Positions 1-5,541 of a stretch of DNA of 7,880 bases are shown piece after piece. The position numbers and the translations under genes are program-made. The notes under the pieces are model-generated. The model did not search any database. It saw only the letters and a program-made list of their open reading frames with translations, and was not told the DNA's origin. This DNA comes from Thermoplasmata archaeon (GTDB lineage: Archaea > Thermoplasmatota > Thermoplasmata > Lutacidiplasmatales > UBA184). Numbering within the stretch: the stretch's first letter is position 1; each line of letters begins with the position of its first letter. Location of the stretch: the NCBI GenBank assembly GCA_022750355.1, contig JAKIVW010000054.1:1-7880 (forward strand), given 5' to 3'.

Positions 1-792
1 CACGGCGACGAGCGATACGCCTTCGATCATCGGCATCGCGTAGGTGTAGTTCCACGGATTCGATCCGTTGGTCAACGCGGTCGGGAAGTTCGTGAGGTCG
101 TTGATACCGTTGGTTACGAGACTTGTGACATCCGCGACAAAGGTGTAGACGTAGGTCGGGTCCCAGCAGGGGGAGGGCGTCGTGTAGGCCGCCCAGGTCC
201 CTGTCACATTGACGCCGTTGAGCGTCCCGTACGAAGGAGGGAGAGAGCTGTCCAAGAACGACCAGATCATGTAGGCGCTCACGAGGTTCGTAGTGGAGGG
301 GGCGCCGGGCCAGGTCAGGTTGATCTTCCCATACCCTTGGTCGCGGAGAGCGGCGCCCGCGGCTACGTACCCGTAGTGGCCGGTAAGCACGGCATACGGC
401 GCGATCTGTGAATTGTAGAGTTGAGGAGCGGGGGAAACCGTCGGTCCGACTTCCCTCGATCCGGCGGCCGACGTCGGGGAGGCAGACCCGCCGCCCCCAT
501 TGCGACACGCCCCGTGCGCGGTCGAGGTGGACGTCGGGGTTAGCGAATTCGCTCGGGCCGCAATGACGGAGGTCAGCAGGGACGACCGCTCGGCCGTTCC
601 GGGGTGGACAGACGCGGGGGCGATACTCCCCGAGGAGGCCAATGTCCCCACGACGACAAGGATCACGACCCCTAGGGCAAATCCCACCGCCTTGCGAGGA
701 AGGAAGAATCGGGGCGTTTTCCAATCGCCGATCTGCCAGGTCTTACCTCCGGATGCCAGGCGGTCGACTGGGAAAGATTTCGAGTCGGTCAT
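1..792 (-). CDS. Exported membrane-anchored surface protein, N-terminal part (runs off left edge)
   Basis: The frame is open from ATG at 792 to the window edge, giving 264 residues without a stop; the C-terminus lies outside. Residues 1-33 are polar and basic and end in RFFLPRKA; residues 35-52 form one strongly hydrophobic helix (VGFALGVVILVVVGT), read as an uncleaved anchor or signal. A Ser/Thr/Pro/Gly-rich linker follows (about 55-125), then a beta-rich extracellular-looking domain with features such as INLTWPG (157-163), VSAYMIWSFLD (171-181), GTLNGVNVTGTW (189-200), a CW pair at 209-210, FVADVTSL (218-225) and EGVSLVAV at the edge. The layout resembles secreted beta-sandwich surface domains, loosely like DUF3344-type archaeal proteins, but I cannot assign a family. 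No SD precedes the ATG. It lies 41 bases behind the ATL gene on the same strand, so co-transcription or a promoter inside that gap is possible. Confidence 0.8.
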   Translation of the reverse strand, partial: MTDSKSFPVDRLASGGKTWQIGDWKTPRFFLPRKAVGFALGVVILVVVGTLASSGSIAPASVHPGTAERSSLLTSVIAARANSLTPTSTSTAHGACRNGGGGSASPTSAAGSREVGPTVSPAPQLYNSQIAPYAVLTGHYGYVAAGAALRDQGYGKINLTWPGAPSTTNLVSAYMIWSFLDSSLPPSYGTLNGVNVTGTWAAYTTPSPCWDPTYVYTFVADVTSLVTNGINDLTNFPTALTNGSNPWNYTYAMPMIEGVSLVAV

Positions 793-833
793 CGGTCAAC
801 CCTGGAGCGGAGTCCGGTGACGGTCGCTTTGGC

Positions 834-1247
834 TTAATGACTCGGTAACCTGCGGGATTCCTTTCCGGGCGCCGTTTTACCCCTTCTCGGGCCGGGCGGT
901 TCAGCGCGCCTCACGCTGGAGGACTTTCGGGCCTTGGGAATCCAGCCATGAAGGTCCATGCGAACTCGATCCCCCCGGAAGGTTACCCCCTCGATGCGTA
1001 ATCGCAACCGCTGCTCATGCCCCTCTTCCCCCGTCAGGGCGATTCTACCGCCGGCGGCAACGATGCGATGCCAAGGCAGCCCGACCCCTCCATACAACGC
1101 CCGAACGGTCAGACGGGCGGCACCGGGAAATCCTGCCGCAAGGGCGACTTGGCCGTAGGTGATCACTTTCCCACGGGGCACGCTCGAGATCACGCCGCGT
1201 ATCAGGGCGAGCGTAGCCAAGTGCCGAGCCCCCGGAAGGGGAGCCAT
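834..1247 (-). CDS. atl: Alkyltransferase-like protein (ATL, inactive MGMT homologue)
   Basis: Homologue of the DNA-binding domain of O6-alkylguanine-DNA alkyltransferase. With the chosen ATG the protein has 137 residues: ISSVPRGKVITYGQVA (20-35) is the characteristic start of the domain, AARLTVRAL (43-51) matches the helix carrying the nucleotide-flipping Arg (R45), and LPWHRIVAAGG (57-67) is the active-site segment. The alkyl-accepting Cys of PCHR is replaced by Trp (PWHR), as in the ATL family (E. coli YbaZ also has PWHR). Family knowledge: ATLs cannot remove alkyl groups; they bind O6-alkylguanine, flip it out and hand the lesion to nucleotide excision repair. The last ~35 residues form a basic, Pro/Ser-rich tail not needed for the fold. 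An upstream ATG at 1349 is in frame but would overlap the preceding gene and adds about 34 residues unlike the family, so 1247 is preferred. No SD is visible. Confidence 0.85.
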   Translation of the reverse strand: MAPLPGARHLATLALIRGVISSVPRGKVITYGQVALAAGFPGAARLTVRALYGGVGLPWHRIVAAGGRIALTGEEGHEQRLRLRIEGVTFRGDRVRMDLHGWIPKARKSSSVRRAEPPGPRRGKTAPGKESRRLPSH

Positions 1248-1309
1248 CCGGACAGCTATGGCTGTTGCACCTGCCCTCGAGAAGGACCGGCAACCTGGAC
1301 TCGTCGGGG

Positions 1310-1819
1310 CTAGCGTTTCTTTGGCGGTGGAGAGTACGCTAGAGTCCACACGTCAGAGAGCTCGTCCCGTCGCGGCTTGTAGACGTCCGCATAGAATCCT
1401 TGTCGAGATTCGAGGATCGCCCGGTCGAAACCTCCGACGATGCGCATGGCCTCATCCCAGGCGATTCGGAAGTTCTCTTTCGTTCCGAACCGGGACGCCA
1501 CCTGACGCTCGAACGCCGCATCGGTCTGAGCCTGCCCACCGATCGTAAACGTCAGCTTCTCCGTGGCCGGGTCTCGGAATGCCTCGTCGTCCCCCAGGCG
1601 ATAGAGGGCGGCAGGGGTTGCGTGGGACGACTTCCGTTCGGTCTCCTCACCCGTCGGGGAGGGTTGTTTGAATCCTCGCTTCGCGGCCTCGTAGAAGATG
1701 GCCCGATTCAGCCCCCAGGATTGAGCCGACTCTTGGGGGAGCCCGAGCGTCTTCGCCCGTGCCGCCTGCAACATCGCCATGACGACGAAGCGGGTGACGC
1801 GGCCCTGATTTCGCACCAT
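1310..1819 (-). CDS. Uncharacterised 169-aa protein
   Basis: I do not recognise a family. The chosen ATG gives 169 residues of soluble, charged, mixed alpha/beta character with no signal peptide, membrane helix or cysteine. The N-terminal half is helical (VTRFVVMAMLQAARAKTLGLP, then SWGLNRAIFYEAAKRGFK, 34-51). A polar linker (52-68) leads to a C-terminal part with LTFTIGGQ (89-96), a helix-rich stretch FRIAWDEAMRIVGGFDRAILESRQGF (117-142) and a basic end, SPPPKKR. An in-frame ATG at 1948 would add 43 low-complexity residues and would place the TATA-like sequence at 1870-1876 inside the gene, so 1819 is preferred. It is followed after 62 bases by the ATL gene on the same strand; whether it shares a role with it is unknown. 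It may be lineage-restricted. Confidence 0.65.
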   Translation of the reverse strand: MVRNQGRVTRFVVMAMLQAARAKTLGLPQESAQSWGLNRAIFYEAAKRGFKQPSPTGEETERKSSHATPAALYRLGDDEAFRDPATEKLTFTIGGQAQTDAAFERQVASRFGTKENFRIAWDEAMRIVGGFDRAILESRQGFYADVYKPRRDELSDVWTLAYSPPPKKR

Positions 1820-1869
1820 GGACGACGTTGCCTCGGTTTCGGGCCGTGGTCGTACCGAGGCGGAGTGAG

Positions 1870-1876
1870 AAATATC
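1870..1876 (-). promoter_or_regulatory. TATA-like box for the 169-aa gene
   Basis: On the minus strand this reads GATATTT within an otherwise GC-rich stretch. Archaeal TATA boxes sit about 25 bases before the transcription start, which would put the start near 1848 and leave a leader of about 29 bases before the ATG at 1819. It supports the shorter start for that gene. The assignment rests on composition and spacing only. Confidence 0.4.
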
Positions 1877-2120
1877 GCTTGCGAGGGGTGGGGAGTCGAT
1901 CGAGTTCCCTCCCGACGTCCCGGCAGGTGGCCGCGTTGTGGTCCCCATTCATTCACGAAGCTCGCTCCGGTGGAATTGAAGAACGTGAGGTTTCCCTTGG
2001 ACGTCTACAAGGTCGAGCTCCCGTAGTAGCGGAATCCCACATGGGAGTCGAACTCCCCCAAGATTTCGGGTGAATCGGTAAGTTCATCAAGCCCGAGGTT
2101 CGATCATACTCCAGGTACCC

Positions 2121-2124
2121 GGAG
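2121..2124 (+). promoter_or_regulatory. Shine-Dalgarno site of the four-helix membrane protein
   Basis: GGAG lies five bases before the ATG at 2130 and supports that start. It is one of the few clear SD sites in the window, where most genes seem to have very short or no leaders. Confidence 0.5.
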
Positions 2125-2129
2125 TACGA

Positions 2130-3062
2130 ATGGCGTCCAACTCGAATGTCCAAACTAGCGTGCCCCCGACTCCTCCAGCATCGGCCCCAATGCTCGTGAC
2201 GCGGCCGCCGCGCCCGAAACTCAGTGTGAAGGGCACCCGGCTGACGGCATCCACGTTGCTCCTGATCGCGACCCTTCTGCTGGCGGCCTCGATGGCGGTC
2301 TCCTGGTGGGGAGCTTCGATCAGTGGCGGAGGTCATGCCACGGTCATCGGGTTCGCACCTGGGTCCTCCTACAACGCTCAGGGCGGGTTCAATGGGACGG
2401 TCCAACAGACGTACATCTCGGCGGGCCTGGTCCATGTTGGGGAACTCTACGAAGCAGTCCTCGGGATCGGCCTGGTAGCTACGATCGCCGGGCTGGTCAG
2501 CGTAGTCCTCAGCTACCTCGGGGCGTTTGCCTCCTTCAAGACCCGCCGAACGATCCCTCTCAGCCTACTGATCACACTCATCTCATTGGCCAGCGCGGCC
2601 ACCCTTCCAATTCTGGTCGCCTTGGGACAGCCGGGAGCGTTCAACGCCGACAACACCTCCGGATTCGGGAGTGCGGCGTGCGGACCCAGCCCCAACCCGT
2701 GCACGGCGTTCTGGGGCTCCATCAGCGCCGGGGGATCGACAGTCAGTTGGGGCGCCGACGTGGGATGGTATCTAGCCGTCGCGGCCGCGGTGCTTCTCCT
2801 GGTCGCATTCATTCAGCTATGGTCGGTCCGAAATGCGCCGTACGCCCGGGATGAAGTACGGGCGGCTTCCGCGTACATGGCCGCCCTCCCCAGCGGGTCG
2901 AGCGCGCCCCCTCCAACTTCGAGCATGGGCTCAGCGACACCCGCGACTCTCAGCGGGGCCCCTTCTACGACCGCCTCGTACTGCCCAAGATGTGGTAACC
3001 CGATGACCTACGTCAGCCAGTATTCTCGGTGGTATTGCATGACCGAGCGTGTCTACCTATGA
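2130..3062 (+). CDS. Four-helix membrane protein with C-terminal degenerate zinc ribbon
   Basis: The protein has 310 residues. A Pro-rich cytoplasmic-looking N-terminus (1-38) is followed by four predicted membrane helices at about 39-60, 108-132, 143-165 and 212-232. Two extracytoplasmic loops, Gly/Ser/Asn-rich, lie between helices 1-2 (61-105) and 3-4 (166-210; the latter has C184 and C191, a possible disulphide). After helix 4 comes a Pro/Ser/Thr-rich linker (about 252-282) and a short zinc-ribbon-like tail: C285-PR-C288-GNPMTYVSQYSRWY-C303-MTE306. Membrane proteins ending in such CPxCGxPMTYxxQYxRWYCYxC ribbons are common in Thermoplasmata; here the fourth Cys is Glu. Function is unknown; the layout suggests a sensor or scaffold with a cytoplasmic metal-binding or protein-binding tail. 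It is transcribed alone, divergent from the 169-aa gene and convergent with the DUF1330 gene. Confidence 0.85.
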   Translation: MASNSNVQTSVPPTPPASAPMLVTRPPRPKLSVKGTRLTASTLLLIATLLLAASMAVSWWGASISGGGHATVIGFAPGSSYNAQGGFNGTVQQTYISAGLVHVGELYEAVLGIGLVATIAGLVSVVLSYLGAFASFKTRRTIPLSLLITLISLASAATLPILVALGQPGAFNADNTSGFGSAACGPSPNPCTAFWGSISAGGSTVSWGADVGWYLAVAAAVLLLVAFIQLWSVRNAPYARDEVRAASAYMAALPSGSSAPPPTSSMGSATPATLSGAPSTTASYCPRCGNPMTYVSQYSRWYCMTERVYL

Positions 3063-3147
3063 GACCGTCTCAGGGCTAACCCCCTGACCCCACATTCGGC
3101 GAAGACACCGTCACCGGAGTCGACTCGGGTTTGCGCCCAGGTCCGAC

Positions 3148-3161
3148 GGGGGGTTTCCCCC
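3148..3161 (+). terminator. Possible hairpin between convergent genes
   Basis: A run of G (3148-3153), loop TTT and a run of C (3157-3161) give a 5-bp all-GC stem, followed by only a pyrimidine-rich tail. It sits in the 116-base gap between the membrane protein (stop 3062) and the DUF1330 gene (stop 3179). There is no strong T-run, and archaeal termination depends mainly on T-runs, so this is a weak call. Confidence 0.25.
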
Positions 3162-3178
3162 TTCCGTTCCCCGGGAGT

Positions 3179-3472
3179 TCAAGCGGTCGGGCCTTCGACC
3201 GCGACCATCTTGGAGGTCGTTGCCCCTTCCTTCCGGAGCTTGAGGACCGGAGCATATTCCTCCGAAGCGTACCATGCCCGGAGCGCGCCCATGTTCGGAA
3301 ATTCGAGCACGATCACCCGGGGGGGATTCCAGTCCCCCTCGATCACTTGGGGTGGGCCGGCGCAGAGGGTCCGGCCCCCATGCTTCGCGAGTGCCGGCCC
3401 GAATTTTTCACGGTATTCTTTCGCCTTGACCGGGTCGTGCCAGTCGATTTCAGAAATCAGATAGGTCGCCAT
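3179..3472 (-). CDS. DUF1330 family protein
   Basis: The protein has 97 residues, the usual length for DUF1330 (PF07045), which adopts a dimeric alpha/beta ferredoxin-like barrel fold. Family-like segments in order: MATYLISEIDWHDPVKAKEY (1-20), LAKHGGRTLCAG (28-39), VIEGDWNPPRVIVLEFPNM (43-61) and LRAWYASEEYAPVLKLRKEG (64-83). The biochemical role of the family is not established; members resemble small monooxygenase-like barrels. The protein is soluble, with no signal peptide. An in-frame ATG at 3505 would add 11 residues but lies inside a TATA-like box (3504-3511), so 3472, which also matches the family N-terminus, is chosen. It is convergent with the four-helix membrane protein and lies 80 bases downstream of the small anchored protein, with its own promoter in that gap. 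Confidence 0.92.
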   Translation of the reverse strand: MATYLISEIDWHDPVKAKEYREKFGPALAKHGGRTLCAGPPQVIEGDWNPPRVIVLEFPNMGALRAWYASEEYAPVLKLRKEGATTSKMVAVEGPTA

Positions 3473-3503
3473 GATCGGACTCGAGTGAGAGAAGGTCCGC
3501 CGC

Positions 3504-3511
3504 AATTAATA
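3504..3511 (-). promoter_or_regulatory. TATA-like box of the DUF1330 gene
   Basis: Minus-strand TATTAATT in a GC-rich context, centred about 35 bases before the ATG at 3472. With the usual archaeal spacing transcription would begin near 3482, leaving a leader of about 10 bases and no room for a normal SD site. It fixes the shorter start of the gene. Confidence 0.55.
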
Positions 3512-3552
3512 GGGTACCCTCGGGTCGAGTCCGACCGAGATGGTGAGCGAGC

Positions 3553-3951
3553 TTAGGGGAGGCCTACCGGGATGAGCGGACCCCAAGCACTTCCGCTGAT
3601 TTGGACTGTTACGGGATCCACGGAGTAAACGATGGCCGTGTACGGCGCGTCGGGGGCGTAGAATGAGAAAGTCCCGAACCCAAGACTATCGTTGTAGGCG
3701 ACCGCGCCGTCGGCGCTCAGAATCACTAGGGTAGTCGTTCCAGGACCCGCAGTCGACCATGTTCCGGAGAGCCAGACGCAGTCGAGGGTCGTGATCTGAC
3801 CCCGAGTTGAACCTTGGCCGGTGGTCACCAGCGTCTGGGAGAAAGGCAATGGCAGCGGGAGCATGAGCAAAAGTGCCATGAGGATCAGGATCACCCCGAC
3901 CACCTTGGCGTAGGGGCGTTTGGCCTTGTAGCGAAGGGGCGTTCTCGGCAT
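3553..3951 (-). CDS. Small membrane-anchored exported protein, unknown function
   Basis: The protein has 132 residues. A basic N-terminus (MPRTPLRYKAKRPYAK) precedes one hydrophobic helix at about 17-36 (VVGVILILMALLLMLPLPLP), so the rest should lie outside the membrane. The exported part (40-132) is short and beta-rich, with TTLDCVWLSGTWSTA (54-68, one Cys at 58), LVILSADGAVAYN (75-87), GTFSFYAPDAPYTAIVYS (93-110) and VTVQISGSAW (114-123), compatible with a single beta-sandwich. No family is recognised; similarly built one-helix proteins are frequent in Thermoplasmata. The start follows a weak GGTG element at about -6. It precedes the DUF1330 gene on the same strand by 80 bases, but that gene has its own TATA-like box. 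Confidence 0.75.
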   Translation of the reverse strand: MPRTPLRYKAKRPYAKVVGVILILMALLLMLPLPLPFSQTLVTTGQGSTRGQITTLDCVWLSGTWSTAGPGTTTLVILSADGAVAYNDSLGFGTFSFYAPDAPYTAIVYSVDPVTVQISGSAWGPLIPVGLP

Positions 3952-4260
3952 ATCCCACCGGCTCGTCCGACCGAGCTGCAGGGTTACGCGACGGGCGAAT
4001 CTCCCGGTTCGCTCGCCGACACCATGTTACGTGACGGAGGCAGAAGAGCCCCAAACCCCCGTCTGAGGTCGCCCGGCCGAGCCCTTCGGATCTGCATCAC
4101 TCGGTGACCGTACGAACCTCCGGACCCTGTCCCGGGATAAGAACACCATCGGAGCAGGCGCAAACGACATTTCACCTCCCATTGACGGCTCCGTCGCACG
4201 ACCGCCCCGCGGGGGCTCGTCGCGCCTCAACCCGGCGTAGGTTGGTTTCGTCCTGACCAT
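3952..4260. other. Intergenic region without a convincing gene
   Basis: This stretch separates the small anchored protein (minus) from the ATPase control region (plus). It holds no recognisable RNA gene. The one coding hint is a minus-strand 47-codon frame, 4170 down to 4027, whose ATG is preceded by GGAGGTGA (4172-4179), a full match to the archaeal anti-SD. Its predicted protein has low complexity and no recognisable family, so it is not called as a gene. No clear TATA box was found for either flanking gene. Confidence 0.4.
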
Positions 4261-4274
4261 CGCCTGAGAGAGGC

Positions 4275-4280
4275 GGAGGT
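4275..4280 (+). promoter_or_regulatory. Shine-Dalgarno sequence GGAGGT upstream of the ATPase palindrome
   Basis: A strong SD core lies 36 bases before the ATPase ATG (4317), too far for normal initiation, and five bases before an out-of-frame ATG at 4286. The 34-bp palindrome fills nearly the whole gap. A small hairpin (CGCCT 4261-4265, loop GAGAG, AGGCG 4271-4275) ends at the first base of the SD. If the palindrome folds in the mRNA, the SD is brought next to the true ATG. Confidence 0.45.
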
Positions 4281-4281
4281 T

Positions 4282-4315
4282 ACTTATGCCCCATAAGTGC
4301 TTATGGGGCATAAGT
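4282..4315. repeat. Perfect 34-bp nested palindrome at the ATPase start
   Basis: The arms are ACTTATGCCCCATAAG (4282-4297) and its exact reverse complement CTTATGGGGCATAAGT (4300-4315), with a TG spacer. Each arm contains a smaller palindrome: CTTATG-CCC-CATAAG (4283-4297) and CTTATG-GGG-CATAAG (4300-4314). This gives four hexamer half-sites starting at 4283, 4292, 4300 and 4309. It ends two bases before the ATPase ATG. As DNA it looks like a double operator for a dimeric regulator; as RNA it would form a 16-bp hairpin just before the start codon. Both readings are inferred. Confidence 0.9.
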
Positions 4316-4316
4316 C

Positions 4317-5447
4317 ATGGCGCTCTTCGACCTGGCCCCGAAGGAATCGGAGGACGCTCTCTTCGGTCGAGATCGCGAGGTGGCCGAACTGGTTCGGCTG
4401 GTGGAGGCCCGACGCTGGGTGGTCGTCCTCGGCCCGCGGATGGTAGGGAAGACCAGCCTCGTGAAGGCGGTCCGGAACCGATTGCATCGCCCGGGGGCGT
4501 ACGTCAATCTGTGGGGGGTCCGGAGTGTACAAGGTCTGGTCGAGGGTCTGATCAGCGGACTCAACGAGTCGGTGTCCCTGCGAACTCGCCTGGCCCGAGC
4601 GGCCCGAAGGGTCGACGGGTTTTCCGCGGGTCCATCGGGGTTGGCGGTCACCTCCTCCCGTCCTCCCCTCAAGTCCGCCTGGGACCTGTTGGATCTGCTC
4701 GGGAGCGAGAAGCGGGACTGTCTGGTCGTTCTCGACGAAGTTCAAGAACTATCCTCCAACGCCGGGGCCCTCCTCAAGCTTCTGGGAAATGTGTTCAACA
4801 CCCGACCCAACATTGGGTTCGTCTTTACCGGCTCACTTGCCGGACTCTCGCGCACCCTCCTCGAACCGGCTACCACGTCTCCCCTGTATGGCCGAGCGCC
4901 GATCTCGCTGTCCCTCGACCCGTTCGATCGCGCCACCAGCGCACAGTTCTTGGCGCGAGGAGCCCGAGAGCAGGGAGTCAAACTCTCCGGAGACGAGATC
5001 GCGGCCGCCCTCGATGGACCCCTCGATGGGACCCCCGGCTGGTTGACCCTCTTTGGGAACCATGTTGCCGTACGGAGACTCCCGCCGTCCCGTGCGCTGG
5101 CGGAAACGGTTCGAGAAGGCAAGAAGGCGGCCGAGGCCGAGCTCGTTCATTTCCTCGAGAGTCGCGACGTAAACCTCTACTGGCCCGCGTTGAAGGCCAT
5201 CGCGACCGGGGCCGGATGGGGGACGGTGCGCGAATACATGGGCCGGGCGTCGGGCGAGTCCGTCAACGATGGAAAGGTCCTGCGGGTGATTCGGGGCCTG
5301 GAAGCGAATTACCTGGTGCGACAGACCGAAGGACGGTACGTCCTCGTGGATCCGATGGTCCGCGCGTTCGTCCTCGAAGCAGGGAGTATCCCGAAGGTCC
5401 GTCGAGCTCGCCCAACCGTACGCCGTGCGCAGTCGGTATCCCTCTGA
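4317..5447 (+). CDS. Archaeal-type P-loop ATPase (ATPase_2 / PF01637-like) with C-terminal winged helix
   Basis: The protein has 376 residues, the usual length for the archaeal ATPase family in the STAND/MNS-related AAA+ group. The N-terminus, LFDLAPKESEDALFGRDREVAEL (3-25), is the family's typical lead-in. Walker A is GPRMVGKTS (39-47); Walker B is CLVVLDEVQEL (135-145); FVFTGSL (168-174) is the sensor-1 strand; APISLSLDPFD (194-204) and DGTPGWLTLFG (237-247) are typical of the lid region. Residues about 280-352 form a winged-helix-like domain ending in GRYVLVDPMVRAFVLEAG. A basic tail follows (360-372). It is cytosolic and should bind and hydrolyse ATP; cellular roles of this family are mostly unknown, with proposals ranging from signalling to mobile-element maintenance. 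An in-frame TAA at 4311 excludes an earlier start. The gene stands alone, under a palindromic 5' element, and is convergent with the G1 peptidase gene. Confidence 0.92.
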   Translation: MALFDLAPKESEDALFGRDREVAELVRLVEARRWVVVLGPRMVGKTSLVKAVRNRLHRPGAYVNLWGVRSVQGLVEGLISGLNESVSLRTRLARAARRVDGFSAGPSGLAVTSSRPPLKSAWDLLDLLGSEKRDCLVVLDEVQELSSNAGALLKLLGNVFNTRPNIGFVFTGSLAGLSRTLLEPATTSPLYGRAPISLSLDPFDRATSAQFLARGAREQGVKLSGDEIAAALDGPLDGTPGWLTLFGNHVAVRRLPPSRALAETVREGKKAAEAELVHFLESRDVNLYWPALKAIATGAGWGTVREYMGRASGESVNDGKVLRVIRGLEANYLVRQTEGRYVLVDPMVRAFVLEAGSIPKVRRARPTVRRAQSVSL

Positions 5448-5454
5448 TCACCAT

Positions 5455-5478
5455 TGGGTGAAAGCGGTCTTGCACCCA
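5455..5478. repeat. Dispersed 24-bp palindromic repeat, copy 1
   Basis: Arms TGGGTGAAAG (5455-5464) and CTTGCACCCA (5469-5478) flank a CGGT loop; one arm position mismatches. It begins eight bases after the ATPase stop codon. A second copy at 7127-7150 is identical at 22 of 24 positions and also lies just past a stop codon. It may be a 3'-end processing or termination element, or a REP-like dispersed palindrome. Confidence 0.75.
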
Positions 5479-5493
5479 CACCGCCCCAGGGGA

Positions 5494-5511
5494 TCGGGGG
5501 TCCGCCCCCGA
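5494..5511. terminator. GC-rich hairpin between convergent ATPase and peptidase genes
   Basis: TCGGGGG (5494-5500), loop TCCG and CCCCCGA (5505-5511) form a perfect 7-bp stem in the gap between two converging stop codons (5447 and 5542). It could stop transcription from both sides. It lacks a T-run, so the role is inferred from position and stem strength. Confidence 0.35.
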
Positions 5512-5541
5512 CCCGTCTCGAGCTACCAAAACGTGGGGCCC

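Larger units (their letters stand above)
1820..2129. other. 310-base divergent intergenic region
   Basis: It separates the minus-strand 169-aa gene from the plus-strand four-helix membrane protein and should contain both promoters. A TATA-like box for the minus gene is at 1870-1876. No clear TATA box was found for the plus gene, only its SD at 2121-2124. A short stem (GGGAG 2043-2047, loop TCGAA, CTCCC 2053-2057) resembles a tRNA T-arm but has no matching acceptor, D or anticodon arms. No convincing coding sequence was found here: the open frames have no family-like sequence. Confidence 0.5.

Noticed and set aside
1400..2026. 208-codon plus-strand open frame opposite the 169-aa gene
   Set aside because: No promoter or SD was seen and the sequence is Arg/Gly/Leu-rich shadow. 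The minus-strand frame has better helix patterning and a TATA-like box. Since the 169-aa protein is itself unrecognised, this choice is not certain.
2013..2115. tRNA-like pieces (GGGAG-TCGAA-CTCCC stem and a GAGGTTCGATC stretch)
   Set aside because: Neither T-arm-like piece has a seven-base T-loop with a proper five-base stem, and no acceptor, D or anticodon arm could be paired on either strand.
1953..2435. 160-codon minus-strand open frame across the start of the four-helix membrane protein
   Set aside because: It overlaps a well-supported gene, is rich in Arg, Ser and Pro as expected from antisense GC-rich DNA, and has no recognisable domain.
3117..3126. Self-complementary GAGTCGACTC
   Set aside because: A single ten-base palindrome in a GC-rich gap between convergent genes is expected by chance, and it has no second copy in the window.
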